56,766 bases of DNA from Blattamonas nauphoetae (lineage: Eukaryota > Preaxostyla > Oxymonadida). Each line of letters starts with the position of its first letter. The stretch's first letter is position 1. Positions 1 through 12,661 of the stretch are shown here, one piece after another. Below the pieces are notes generated by a model, which was given only the letters and a program-made list of their open reading frames with translations, searched no databases and had not been told where the DNA came from. The stretch spans positions 1 to 56,766 of the forward strand of contig JARBJD010000415.1 in the NCBI GenBank assembly GCA_033064195.1, in the 5' to 3' direction. Both the position numbers and the translations under genes were made by a program.

Positions 1-954
1 TTGGCAATTGAATCTGAAAGAATCTGAATCCCAAAGGGTCGTCGTTTTCGATCTCGTTGCCACTGTGAAGATCCAGCCTTCGCTTGATGTCTCTCTGGAG
101 GCAAAGCCGTGGAGTTTCTAAAATCTGTGAATCCACTGAATCAACAATCCGCAGATGCTTTTCTCAGTCGCCTTGCCTCGAGTTCTGAAGACTATTTGAC
201 AGACATCATCCAACCAATGATAGTGCTCATTTCTTCAGCCAGTCAACCCATCACCACTGCTACAATAGAGATGCTCAGAACTCTGATCATTTTCTGTTCT
301 CCAAAACACCGTCTCGCCCTCTTCAAAGCTGATCTGATCCCTCAACTCATCACCACTCTCCATCCACAGTCTCTTCCTTTTGCAGAAACTGAAGATATCC
401 ACGCTTGTCTCATTTCAAACATCACTTCTTCTTTCTGGCTCGCAACTCGGATAGTCTCACACAACTCAGAATTAAAGATCGGAATGAACAACAAGCTGTT
501 CACAAGACGGTTTTGAAGCAAGTTCTCTCCCTTTGGAGAGTATATTTACCATTTGTGCACAAACCGCTTTTCGATCATCGATGGGGACCAATCTGATGCA
601 TTTCTATCCTTCTTACTCTTCTCCTCCGAATATGTCCATCTTATGAACCGACAATGGGATTTGTTCTTCATATGCCAGTCATTCTCACGATCCCAAGTTG
701 CCTCACAATCATCGAATATGATGGTTCACTCCCGCCTTATCTGTCTTTCATGAGGGATTCCCAGCGAGAATGGAACAGAAAAGGGAGAACCACGACAGAT
801 GGGGAAGATAGTGCATCGGATGTTGAGAATGGAGGGCATCGAAGATGTGAATGAGACAATGCTCCAAAACGACCAAAAGACATACGGACGCTTAGTTGTT
901 GCCAGATCGATCGAATGGAACAACCTGCACGGCATGAACCTTCCACAGCGTTGA
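1..954 (+). pseudogene. Decayed armadillo-like oxymonad family gene
   Basis: Reading all three plus frames in order gives recognisable blocks of one protein: VKIQPSLDVSLEAK near 65-106, EFLKSVNPLNQQSADAFLSR from about 112, a helical block to about 460, NEQQAVHKTVLKQVL near 484, TNRFSIIDGDQS near 556-600, FVLHMPVILTIPSCL near 658, VHRMLRMEGIEDVNE near 810, and IEWNNLHGMNLPQR ending at a TGA at 952-954. The blocks are in the right order but in changing frames, for example between VSLEAK and EFLKSV around position 107, so the copy carries several frameshifts and its 5' end is cut by the window. The all-helical repeated pattern suggests an armadillo/HEAT-like fold. The biochemical role is not known to me. 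Family membership is from memory of oxymonad proteins; a second copy lies at 3376-3650. Confidence 0.6.
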
Positions 955-1734
955 TAGAAACATGCGGGAGCCAACAAGCCGATCGCTTGTATCATCCTGC
1001 TGCTCGATCGGAAAGTGAGTGGGATGAACGTCACGATCACGTTCCACATCCCCAAATCGTGGTCTGGTCCTCCTGACGAACCAAAGGACGAACCAGAAGA
1101 TCCCAAAGACCCGCTAGAATTGGAACGAGAGGATCCACAAGACAAGAAGACGATGCTGCCAGAAAAGAAGACTCTGAAACAGCAACAGCGTCCTTCAATT
1201 CACAAGCAGGACAAATCAATCCTCATTCACAAGCAGGACAGCGATTGGAGGGAGATGATTCTTTCATTTATGCGTAAAGACATGATGAAAATAGATCAAC
1301 CATCACAGCCATCCAATCATTGGGATCGAATAAATCCGGATCCAGTCGAACAGTGATTATTAATCCAGCGTCTCACCAACTTCAAGGTGGAATCTTGTCA
1401 GAACGATTGTCCTCGTCCGCTGAAATGAACCCCATGGCACTTCCCCATTGATTTGTGAAACACTCCAACTGTCCTAGACTTCCCACCTGAGGATGAGCAG
1501 TCAAAACAATCCCAGCAAATCGAAGAAGAAAGACAGATTCTGACTTCCCTCCACCTGATCTCCTCAGAGGCTTCCAACCTCAACCCACACTGGCCCAGCG
1601 TCTGTGAACACTCCAACACCTCAGCCTGAAATGAAGCTGCCGCTGATGAGTATCCGGATAACAAAGAGATCATCTTATTCAAAGACAGTTCACAGAACAC
1701 TGTCCAGCAGAGAGTGTTTCCAGTCGAAGGCGCC
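955..1734 (+). other. No recognisable gene; low-complexity open stretch
   Basis: An open plus-strand frame at 1015-1356 reads an acidic and then lysine/glutamine-rich peptide (PPDEPKDEPEDPKDPLELE and on). It has no domain I recognise. It may be linker sequence of the decayed protease downstream, or chance. Nothing else in this stretch can be supported. Confidence 0.3.
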
Positions 1735-2877
1735 AAGCTGGGTCTGTAGGATTGAAGAATCACCACGATGCGTGATACCTCACAGTCACGGTCCAACTCC
1801 TCATCCACATACCGCGATCTTGTTCGACATCTGAAGACTCCTTTTCTCGACATTCCTCTGCCGAGACAGTGTCGATCCCGTTTGAGGAAGCTGCCTTCTT
1901 CCAATCTTATCATCCCGTCCAGATTCGTCTCTCTTCTTCTTGGCGCTCCTTTCCGATCTCCATCGTGCGTTCCAATGTGATGCCTCCCAAAGAAAAACCT
2001 CACCCAACATGCAGAGACAATCAACACGTGCTTCCAAGTGCACTCTATCGGTCACTTTGATAGGAGACTACAACCCAATTTGAGAGAATACTTCCTCTGT
2101 GCGTTCTTGTCGAAGGGATCACTTCTTGACTGTCTGAATAGGACAGAAATCGCATTCAAGGCCCTCCCAAAATACTTGTTCATCGATCTCACTCGCGTCG
2201 ACTTGACGAATCCTCATGTCAAATCCGACGAGCGCATCGAATTCCCTTTCGGGACGCAACTCCTCTCTCTCTCGACTGAACGCCAATTGCACAACTACGT
2301 CCTCACTGCGGTGATCCTACATTGCGGAAGGAGCAACGATGGCGCACATTACCAACTTTTGCAGAGAGTGTCGGTGGGAAGATGGATGTGTATGAGTGAC
2401 GAGACCATCTCCGAAATTGAAGAAAAGACGATTCCAGACCGTTGCTTCGGCGGGACGAACGACTTCTCAAATGCAAAATATCTCCTCTCCACCAAGATGT
2501 CCCGCCGATCTCAGTCCACCAATCACAAAACCATTGAGCGAGAGACGTACAGATTCTTCGAGGGCAGCCTTACGCTGGTCAGAATTGGTCCATCGAGCAC
2601 GAAAGGGAAAGTGACTGAGGATGGTAATCCAGCTCGGAACGAACCAGACCCAACACCACACACCTCCTGGCCAGACGACAGCACATTGATTCCTGCTCCT
2701 TCACAAGCTCACCCACATTTTCCACCTTCAAGCCATCTCAGCCCTGCGCAGATGGACTACCACAACGAGCAACGAAACAACCCACAGCTAAACAATCCAA
2801 CGTATCAACAGACACGGATTCGAACGAGTCAAGTGAGGCCTGTTCGCTCTCTCCTCGAATGGAGACAAACTACCTGA
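1735..2877 (+). pseudogene. Decayed ubiquitin-specific protease (peptidase C19)
   Basis: The frame 2038-2877 (279 codons) reads the second half of a USP catalytic domain: LPKYLFIDLTRVDL then KSDERIEFPFGTQL, followed by the histidine box NYVLTAVILHCGRSNDGAHY and the usual trailing W.C.SDETISEIEE with a final KYLL. These enzymes cleave the isopeptide bond between ubiquitin and its substrate with a Cys-His-Asp triad. Upstream, 1741-1790 reads VGLKNHHDA, a stop, then YLTVTV, which resembles the Cys box (GLKN..ATCYLNS) with the cysteine codon region lost. The fingers region is not readable in one frame. The C-terminal tail from about 2530 is rich in S, T, P, H and N. The His half is clear; calling the whole a dead gene is inference. 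Confidence 0.6.
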
Positions 2878-3375
2878 AACACGAGAGATCGAGGAACAGG
2901 GTTGAATAACGAGAAGAGAGTTGAGAAGGCTGGAGGAAAGGGGAGAAAGGAGAGGAAGGAAGCTGACAAGACGAAGCAATACACAATACCAACAGCTTCT
3001 CACTCTGTTCAGCTCTTTCTTCTTCGCAATGGTTGTCGGTTTTATGTTTCTTTGGTTGATCGGACTGACTCTGTCTTGCTCTGTTTCGACGTGTGCGTGA
3101 CGTGACACAGACACAGACACGGGAACACGATCCGCGACGAATTGTGGCTGTTTTGTTCGTCCATCCATCAATCGCCGTCAGCACTCACTGTCTTTCACCA
3201 TCTCCATTCTCCTCCCCATCTCCTTCTTCATTCATGAATCGTCTCAGTCTTCGTTGGTTCACTTTTGTTTCCCTTTGGACGACTACTTCATCTCACTTAA
3301 TTTCTTTCATTCATAGTTTTAACCCATTACGAAAGTTTCTACGCTCTCAATCAGAATGGGCAATATAATCAATAA
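2878..3375. other. Intergenic, no gene seen
   Basis: Several short frames are open on both strands but none has a recognisable motif. A purine-rich run at 2920-2960 and a short CAGACA tandem near 3105-3120 are the only visible structure. Confidence 0.4.
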
Positions 3376-3650
3376 AATGGACACTTCCTCAAGTCCAACG
3401 CACTCTGCTTTTCCTCCACGCAGTTACCATTTTCCATGGATTGTTCTCCTTTCCTTCGTTGGAAAGAAGACAAACCGAACTCTGAACCCAAAAGGCAGTT
3501 GTCTTTCGATCTCTCGTTTCCACTGTGAAATTGCAGCCTGCATGTGATGTGTCTCTGGAGGCTAAAGTCGTGGCTTTTCTACAATCTGTCCATCCACTGA
3601 TTCGACAATCCGGAGAAGCTTTTCTCAACAATGCCTTTCTGCCATCTCGA
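3376..3650 (+). pseudogene. Armadillo-like family fragment (N-terminal part)
   Basis: Starting at the ATG at 3376 the sequence reads MDTSSSPTHSAFPPRSYHFP, then KGSCLSIS, then in another frame VKLQPACDVSLEAKVVAFLQ and HPLIRQSGEAFLNNAF. The last two blocks match position for position the start of the decayed gene at the left edge (VKIQPSLDVSLEAK...EFLKSVNPLNQQSADAFLSR). The similarity stops after about 3640, so this is a truncated copy of the same multigene family with at least one frame change near 3530. No function can be given. Confidence 0.55.
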
Positions 3651-3731
3651 TGTGTTCTTCCAATTCACTTTTTTGGTTTTGTTGACATGACACGGCATCG
3701 ACCAGACAATTCGTGATTGTTGTGTGTCTTA

Positions 3732-4553
3732 GTCACCTGAAAACCCGGAGTAAATAACAAATCGGTAGTTTTTGGGGTCCCAAAGTGAATAGTAACACTG
3801 GATTTCCGATTTTTCGACAATTTTTCAATCTAAATGACATTTTATGAATAAATGAAGTGTCCTAGGTGGTTCAGAACAAATAGTTTTGATTACCCAGCAT
3901 GATTTTCTCATGCTCTTGGAAAGTTGATCTCGTTGTATCTTCATAACCAGACAAAATTTTGACCTGAAATTTTCGCGAAAATGAATTTTGAGAAATGTAA
4001 ACTTTTGATATTTCAACTTTTCAAAAATTTTCCCCTCGAGAGAATGTGAAATCCACTTTTAACGGATGTCTGAAATTGACTTCTCACCATGCATCAGATG
4101 GGAATCCTGTTTTCAAAATTCATCAAAATGACGTCAACACTGTCACAATCGAATCAAACTGGTCAATTTTGCATACAAGGTGAACGGTGAGTGACAAGTC
4201 CGAAGACTCTCTGAAAATTCCTCGAAAACGATGAAAACCATGATTTTGTGATCGTCGAAGAAAAAAGTTGAAATATCAAAGTTTACATTTCTCAAAACAT
4301 TCATTTTCGCGAAAATTTCAGGTCAAAATTTTGTCTGGTTATGAAGATACAACGAGATCAACTTTCCAAGAGCATGAGAAAATCATGCTGGGTAATCAAA
4401 ACTATTTGTTCTGAACCACCTAGGACACTTCATTTATTCATAAAATGTCATTTAGATTGAAAAATTGTCGAAAAATCGGAAATCCAGTGTTACTATTCAC
4501 TTTGGGACCCCAAAAACTACCAATTTGTTATTTACTCCGGGTTTTCAGGTGAC
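3732..4553. mobile_element. TA-flanked MITE with long inverted repeats, copy 1
   Basis: The ends are GTCACCTGAAAACCCGG and its exact reverse complement, flanked by TA on both sides (3730-3731 and 4554-4555), as for Tc1/mariner-type insertions. The two arms are about 290-300 bp each and nearly perfect inverted copies; they surround about 230 bp of unpaired centre. The short frames inside (for example 3825-4016 minus) are just readings of the arms. No transposase is present, so it is non-autonomous. A second copy at 12662-13496 has its centre in the opposite orientation. Confidence 0.85.
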
Positions 4554-5399
4554 TACTCTCGTTGTCCTCTTCTGTCTCTTTCAAGTCGTTCAACAGCAAC
4601 TGGATTTCTGTGTGTTCACATGACATCGGAAAAGGGTTGATTGTGAAGAGATTGGAGCAAAGAATCATGACAACATTCTCCATTCACAATCGAGAAAGCC
4701 ACTTGCCGAATCTTGAACCAACAGTTCAGACACGCTCTATCCTTCCAAATCATTCAAAGAAATAAAAGACATGATCAATCAGTGTTGATGAAGTTGGAAC
4801 AGAAAGCGAAAAATGAAATGTGTAAAATGGATGAGCGTGGAGGATGACATGTGAAGTGGAAGAGAAACGCAGGAATAGTATTCCGTGATTGGTCGGACTG
4901 TCAACAGAAGGAGGAGAAAGAACGAGGCGAGAACAACAAGCGGAGAGGATGGATGAAGAAAGAAGGAAGAGAACAACCATCCCAGCAAAGAAGAGTTCTT
5001 CTGGAAAACAAGAAACGCGAACGAAATGAAGAGAATTATCGTCGACACGCTGAATGTCAAAATATGACCTTCAAGGCGAACGAATCAATCCAAGCATCTT
5101 TCGATGTTGTGAGAGGAACGAAGGAGATGGACGAGCACTGTTCATTTACTGGTGCGAAAGGATGACGTGAGGATGTGAGAGAGGAGTGAGATTGGTGGAT
5201 GAGGCTTCTGTGTGGTGGTGTGTGGATCGTGAAGTGTGTGGGATGGCTGAGAGCAGTAACGTGGAATGTGGTGAGAATGAAGAGGGTGACATGCAACGAA
5301 GACAACAGTTCTTCACTGAAGATATGAGTGAAAGGAACGTGACGGGTGAGAACACGAGGTTGACATCTGATGAGGTGCACGACAATCTTCATTCACTTC
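4554..5399. other. No recognisable gene
   Basis: Frames on both strands are open for 60-110 codons and give low-complexity peptides (Lys/Glu/Arg-rich on plus; Ser/Leu/His-rich on minus). None has a motif. This may be decayed sequence downstream of the minus-strand receptor kinase. Confidence 0.35.
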
Positions 5400-8300
5400 T
5401 CACTGGACGATCTTGTGTGAAGGCAGAGCGGCTGCGCTCTGGTCGGTCTGCGCGAGTTCGTTGAGCGAGTCGGAGAGAGAGAGTGATGGCCTCTCGTTGG
5501 GATTGAAGGAAAGGCAGGAAGAGATGAGGTCGCGAGTGGAGTCGTCTTCGATCTTGGAGAGGTCGGGAAGAGAGCCAGACATAATCTGACGATGAGCATT
5601 CACTCCATCCACTTCACCAAACGGCACTGTCATCGTCACCATCTCGAACATGACCAGACCAAGACTGAACACACACGCCTTGGCCTGGTCATACTCGTTT
5701 TTGCTGCTCCTCGTCTTTCCTCACTTCGGGTGCTTCCCAGCGCTCTCCCTCGTTCGGCCCAGACTTTTGGGGATGGATGGGTGGAGTGGCTGAGGTGGAC
5801 GATGGTGGTTGATGGCAAGTGGAGCTGTTTGGGTGGGATGGCTGAGAACGATGCTGATTGTGTCATTGTCGAACACGATTCGGTGTGGATTGAGTGCGGA
5901 GAGTGCGTGATGAGTGGGATTCCGGAGATGAAGTTGGACGAGGCCATTCGCAACAGAACTCGCCACTCTCTTCCACGAGATCCCTTCCTCTCGTTCTCTC
6001 GACCATGCAGACGACAAAACAGACTGTCCGCACACGACACAACTTTCGTGTCGAATGGATGCACACATTGAATGGCGTCACGCTGCATCGATTCCGGATG
6101 TCTCGAACAACCATTTCAGAAGGAGGATGGAAAGGATCGTCAGAGCAAGTTTGGTTTTCGGTGTCAGCTTTGCAGAGGATTGGCTGACGAGACTGAGTGA
6201 CAATTGACCCTTCTCTGTTCATCATGCGGTTCAGAGTTGAGTCAGGAACGTCTTCCTCCTCTTTCACAATCACCTCGTCCATTTCCATCGTTGAATTCTC
6301 GTTCGCCAGAAGTGACTGATTGTTCTTCTTTTTCATCGATTGACGCTTGGCCAAGATGATCAGACCGATCAGCAAAATCAGCGCCAAAATGACACAGACA
6401 ACGACGGGAATGATCCACAATATCTTCGAGGAAGTCCCTCCTTGTGACATGTTCCCTTTTCCTGTCGATGACGCTGACGCGAACAGGATTGAATTCGAAG
6501 TCGTTCCATTGTCTCCAAACACAAGCCTGGCGCGCCATTCGAGAGATGATTTGAGAGTTGAGAGCGATGTTTTGAGATCCACTTGACCAACAATTTCATT
6601 CTCAGTCCATTTCGTGATTGCGAGGGTGTCCAGTTGGAGAAGAGTTGATGCACCCTTCACACTCTTCTCTGAATCCCACTCAAACACTTCCACATCCAGA
6701 CCACACGGCACAAGCATCTCTCCTTTCAGAGAAAAGTGAATCGTGTTCGTCTTCTTCTCGAGGTTGGTGGATGAATTGTCAGTGTCGAGAGTGGGAACGA
6801 AGAGAGGAGAGCTCACAACCGTCTTCTTTCCTGTCAACTTGCAATCATCAGCATCAATCCAAGCTGATGGCTGTTCCTCGGTTCCATCTCCCTTCGAGAG
6901 AGAGTCGATCGTCAGCTTCCCTTCTCCTTCGCAGTGGATGTTCTGTCTCGCTGATGGGAACGACGAGTTCGTGAGTCCATTGTCAGAGAAGATCCCACTC
7001 GAGATTGTCAATTCTCCTCCTTTCTGAACAATCCCTCCAGATCCAAGTTCCTTCATCGTCACAGCTGACAGATTCGCTTTCGATTCAACAAAATGCAGGA
7101 ATCCTGTGTTCCATCCGCAAATCGATCCATCCTCATTTGATTCTGTGCTGCTAGTTCCTTCGATCGAACAAGTTTGGATTGTGATTGTGGAGGATTGAGA
7201 TGAGATGAACACGAACGATGCTGATGAGGAAGCTGTGATTGTCAGAAGTGTCAACCAACATTCACCATTCGTGATCGAGAGGAGCGAACTATCAGAATTG
7301 GTGTTTGACGATGGTTGGGAAAGAGAGAGGAGTGATTGATCCATGTTCCCAGATGTCAGTTTGAAGGGAAGAGACGACACAAGGAGTGGTGTGGAAAGAG
7401 ACGCTGGTTTCACAATTCGCAACATCGTGTTGGCAATCGAGAGTCGTTCGGCAATCTCCCACGCTCGTTCGATTCGGAGACACGTCGAGACATCTGCTCC
7501 ACTCCGAATCATCGATGAATCGCCAGCATCGTCGGAGCACACGCTGATGGTCAGTTCCGACGGTTTTGGAGGTGTTGAGATGGAAATGCCATCTGCAATG
7601 ATCTTCAGTCCTCCAGTGCACAGAGCTGTGATCAGATAAGTTGAACCAAAATCGAGACCTCCATCCAACCCCAACATCACAACTTCACTCTTTCCTTTCG
7701 TGCTCGAGGTGAACGAAACTGGGATTGTGATTGTGTCGTTGAGTGTCAATTCGAATGCCAAGTCTGAAGGGAGGTGCTCGCCAGTGAGAACAATCGACAA
7801 TAAAATGCCTTGCGAGTTCAACTCGACAGATGCTGTTGTGATGCGAGGGGTTTATGGAGGAAGTGGAGGAAGTTCAGTAAGTTGAGGGGTCATAAACGAT
7901 GGAGAGTCAACAACGATTCCATCATCTGTCCCATTGTCAATCTTCGTCACTGTGTATGTCTGCCCGAATTGCAGAGATGTTGAATCGGAGCTGGAGAGAA
8001 AGAGTGTGGACGATGTCGCTGATGTCGCACCAGAGGCAACAACTGTGAATGTCCGAGTGTGAGCATCCTCTGATCCACTTCCTGTCGAAACTCCAGACAC
8101 TTCAACAGTGTATGTTTCTTTGGGAACGAATCCTGATCCAGTCACCAGAAGTCTGATTGTTGTCTCTGTCTCGTCATCCACTTCGATCTTCGTCAAGCGG
8201 ACTGGCTCGACTGGCATCTGAACTCCAACTGATCCAACTTGAACGGAAGTCGATCGACCTGTCGCTTGAAGTGATGTCACCTTGTACAACACTCCATATT

Positions 8301-10864
8301 TCATCTGTTGAGCTCGTTCAACTGGGTCGGTCTCAAATGGATACAACACTTCATCCAAAACCCCAATCTCTCCAGATGATGTTGTTGTCACGACGCGAGT
8401 CAGTGTCTCTTGAGCTGCGTCGTGTCCAATCAGTGTCAGCGTGTATTCCTTCTCTTTCTCCAACTCCACACTCGAAAACGACAGCGTCACTTCCCTTTCG
8501 TTGAGCCATCCAGTTCACTCACTTCAATCTTCGAAAGTCGAGCCACTGTTGGAATCGTGAACGAGACAGGATGGGCGATGTCGATCAGCATTGTTGAATC
8601 TGTCACACTCTTCACTTCTTTCACAATCCATGTTCCTCTTCGAACCACACTGATTCTGAACCAATCAATCCCAAGTCTTTCGTTCCTGTCGATTTTCCAT
8701 CAGGATCTGTCTTCAACTCCACAACGAACCACGAGTCATCGTGCAATGCCACTTCATACTCTCCATCTTCAAAGGCTCTTCCTTCAAAATCAACACTCAC
8801 TTTCGTGTGGCTGGCATCCAATGAACAGACTGCTGAGATGAGTGAAGGTGGAATCGTTGGACTTTCGAAGATCGGAGACGTTGAGAATGTAATAACGTGG
8901 CCAGGAAGAAAGGCAGCGACGATGGAATAATCGGAGAGAGGTGTCTGAAGAAGACAAGTCTCACCAATCGACACAGAACACGATCCAATCGACGACGACA
9001 TTGAGAACTTCAAAACGCGACCAATGTTTGGAATCCCTTTGTCACTTCCACTCGCTCTCCCCCAACATTCGACACAACAACCAACAATGTTCCAAACACT
9101 TCCTTGTTCAATGCCACTTCCACATCAGCTGCCGTTCCTTTCACTTCTGCAGTGAGGGCTGTGAGGGTGATTGTGGCTGGAGATTGGTTGAGGAGATTAT
9201 TGAATTCTTGCCCGGTTTGTTGCACGAAGATTAGACTTGTGTCGAATTTCGAAGAAGATGCACAATTTGAGACGGTCGTTGAGGTCAACGTTGGAACAGG
9301 AGTTGAATGATGGTAGATCACGTGACCTCTTCCATTTGCAGCCGAACACCCATCGAAGAGGAGGGAAGAGAGTTGGACAGATGGACAGACCTGTAAAAAC
9401 ATCACCCCTCCTCCATTTCCAGATGTTGCATTGATTTGTTTGCACTTCTGGAAGAGGCAATTTGAGATGGCTCCTCCATTTGTCGCTGGATCCCAGCTGA
9501 GGAGACCTATCGCTCCTCCGTATTGTACAGCTTCTGATTCAATGAAGACACATTCTGAGATGGTTAAACGACAGGGATGGTTCATTCTCAGAGAGGCATC
9601 GTGACTAGCGAAACAAGACGTGAAAGACGATGATTTGAGAGAGACAGTGTTTGTCGTTCCCTCGGAATAATTGATGTAGATTGCACCACCAGCGATGGAC
9701 GCTGAACACGAATCAAACGAACAAGACTCGATTGAGATTCCGACATTGATCTTGTAGCAGAAGATTGCGCCACCATTTCCTGTTGGAACGTTGCATCCTT
9801 TGAACGTGCAGAGCTTGAATGAAAAGAGAGAATGGTCGGCAGTGATGATAGTTTGGGTTGTGAACGGCTTGTTCTCGTTTGTGGCGTCCACCAGGCACGA
9901 GACAAATGATGAGTTCAGACTCAGAAGACTTCCTCCACCATTCAGCGAACGAATCGATGTTCCATAAAGATGGTTCGAACACGACGACACAACACTCCCA
10001 ACAATCGACTGACCAAACCAACTCCCAACTTCAATCCCTTCCGATGAGCATCGTGATGTCATGTTCACAAAAACACAACCAACCAACGATGTCCACACTG
10101 ATTTCGTCTCCACATCATTTCCAGCTCTGTCCAAGTCCAGTGACCCAATCAGAGGACCTGTCCCCCAAAATCAAATCACCATCACGAAGCTCAATCGAAG
10201 TGCCTGTGATCGAGACAGACGATGTGCAACCCTCAGCTCTGTCTGTTCCGTCCAATCGTCCAAGCGATGCTGTTCCAGTCTTGCCAGAGCGAATCGAGTC
10301 GTCACAAATCCCAACCAGAGGAAGAAGAGAAGGAGAGCATGATGACACGTGAGAACTCGATGTCACTGTGATCGAGTTCCAGTCAGTCTCTCCCATCCAA
10401 CAAACCACAAATGGCGAGCATTCCATGTTCGAACGAATCGAGCACAACGACACAACCACACAAGATCCCAACACACGAGCTGTCCCAACTCCGTAAACAC
10501 CACAATCCAACTCCAACCACCACAGACAAACCGAGCTGTTCCTGAACACGAACATCGTCTCAAATCCGACCACATTCCCATCCAACTTGCCAGTCTTCTT
10601 CCCTCCTCTTCCACGAAAATCATCCCAGAATCTGATCCGAGTTTCATTTCCTCTCATCGTCAGATCACTCGATTCCACCACATCATTCGATGCGAAGAAG
10701 TGTCCTCTTGGGAGCAGCAACCATCCTGGCTCTCCATTTCCATGTTCAACAGTGTTTGTGAACGATGTCAGGATTGGTGACAGAGACTGCACTGTTGTGT
10801 CACTGCAATCATCCCAAGCACAGTACAGACAACTGAAAACGAAAAGAAGTCCGAATCGAATCAT
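5400..10864 (-). pseudogene. Receptor-like kinase with beta-helix ectodomain, frameshifted
   Basis: Read from 10864 downward. Signal peptide MIRFGLLFVFSCLYCAW; a long ectodomain with parallel beta-helix (pectin-lyase-like) turns, clearest at 10134-9010 (GGAIFCYKINVGISIESCSF, GGAIGLLSWDP, SGNGGGVMFLQ); beta-sandwich-like repeats at 9013-7852 (LTKIEVDDE, TYTVEVSGVS); another helix block at 7821-6560; one membrane helix near 6440-6370 (WIIPVVVCVILALILLIGLI); a basic juxtamembrane KRQSMKKK; then a kinase domain read in pieces from 6090 to 5400. The kinase pieces include WKRVASSVANGLVQLH, a catalytic-loop region LNPHRIVFDND without an HRD triplet, and the C-lobe VMFEMVTMTVPFGEVDG ending NPNERPSLSL. 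Order and spacing are those of one gene of about 1,800 codons, but the frame changes about five times (near 10120, 9010, 8620-8490, 7840 and in the kinase), so it is dead or badly assembled. Probable pseudokinase even before decay. Confidence 0.7.
6372..6440 (-). other. Transmembrane segment of the receptor-like kinase
   Basis: The minus strand reads about 23 uninterrupted hydrophobic residues (WIIPVVVCVILALILLIGLI then ILA) followed at once by KRQSMKKKNN. This fits a single-pass type I receptor with the positive side in the cytoplasm. Confidence 0.7.
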
Positions 10865-12661
10865 TGCGAATGGATCTCTGCGAATGTTGTCCCATTATGC
10901 GAGACATTTTCATTGCATTTGGTGATATTGGCGAGAGATAGATCTCATTTTCCAGGTCAATGTTGATCACACTCATTTGTTCCGTTTTCTTGAGAATTCT
11001 CTGGTAATTCCTGGATCTGTCGAGACAAACGTTCAATTTGAAACATCTTCGAGAATGTACCCAGTCAAATTGAGGTTCTGACCCATTGGACATTTGGGGA
11101 AGGCATGAGAAAAGTTGTGATGGGCAGGCCAGTTTGAGCGAGACTGAAGCATATCCGACCTGTCAATATATGTTTTTGATTCGAAGTGTGACATGTATCC
11201 CTTATTTTGATGAGTTGAGACGATTTTCGTCGTTGAGTTCGGCCAATTCTCCATGAACTGTTTCTCGCCGATGTTCAAGGGCATCATCGAATCAAACGCT
11301 CACAAATCGATCAATTAATCCCGCTGACATTTTCCATTCATCCGAAGACTGGTTGTACAGCTGCTCGTCACGTCACGGTTTGACACGAGATCGTGTCATT
11401 CAATTGTGAGAATTCATGTGTGGAGATATCTGAGAAGACATCGACAGCAGTATGCTCACGAACGAGGTGGGTCAACACGAATCGGTCTCACAATCTGACA
11501 ATTGGACCACAAAACGCAAGTTCGTCGCAATTGAACAATCGTTGCTTCACCATGTCTCACATGACACCACAGAGATCTCCATGTATTCAAATTCGGGAAT
11601 GGGCGAGATGAGGAAGTTTACGTTTCGGATACAAGCGGCTCCAGTGGAATATCAACGGAATGAACAGCGGGTGTTTGACGAGTCCGTAATATCGTTCGTG
11701 CAACAGAGTGGATGAATTGGTGGACTCTCCAAAGTCAAGTTCCAGATATTTGTGACACAGGACAGAAATTAGGAGAGTTCATCGGACAATCCCACTCTTC
11801 AACTTCAGACCGGGGATCTCGATTTGAATGAGGAAGGAGGGATGTAGTCAAACGACAATGATGATATCCGAAGAGTGGATCGATCAAGAATAGAGTTCTC
11901 ACGAGTTGAAATGAATGAATGGTTGATTTGTGGTTGAATGAGAAGCCAAACAATGGGGTGATCTCCGACCGTCTTGTTTTCATTCGGCCACAACCCCTCC
12001 CAGAATCGAGTTCCAATGATAATCATCCCACTGATGATCGACTGTTTTATATTTGGAAGTTCCCATCCAGAAGTTCTACCGTCACTGGCCGAATCCATTC
12101 TGTCAACTTCAAATGGGGAGACAATTCATGGAAGTGTCATACGGTTCCTCCCACTGAAGACAAATGAATCGAATCCGCTGCTGTCGCATTCGTTGGCCAT
12201 TGAACTCAACCGGTTTATATGCCACTCCGTCGCGAATTGTTGAAGGTGGATCTACCGTTGGAAGCCTAGTTGATATTGTGAACTCAACGACAACCCTCTC
12301 CCATCTCTGTTTCCACCAGTCAGAAATCCGTTCAGTGAGAGTGGAATCTCATCCGTTGTGAAGATAATTGAGAGTGAAATCTGGATTCCTTCCACAGACT
12401 CACCTCTTGAATCCAACTCTGGATTTCTTCATCTGACCACAGTTTGTTTGCTTTGATGAACTCCAAACAAACAGTTCCGTCTCTGACCACCTGAATGTCG
12501 TGAGAATCGTGAGTCGTTTTCAGTTCGTGTTCTTTTTTGGATTTTGGAGTGTCTGACGATGGTCGGCTCTTTTGCAGCAGAAATGTGTGGAATGTGACGC
12601 TTCTGAACATGAAAATGTCGAACATCTGGACAACACACTCATCGCTTGCCCACCACATCTA
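10865..12661. other. Decayed or intergenic sequence, no gene recognised
   Basis: This stretch lies upstream of the receptor kinase start. Frames of 60-110 codons are open on both strands (for example 11393-11715 and 11919-12243 plus, 12658-12332 minus) but show no domain, repeat or signal peptide I recognise. It probably includes the promoter of the 10864 gene plus relics of another gene. Confidence 0.35.

Noticed and set aside
3825-4016. Short frame repeated in the MITEs (SKMRKSCWVIKTICSE)
   Set aside because: Occurs in each inverted arm of the two MITEs and has no other support; it is a translation of the arm sequence.
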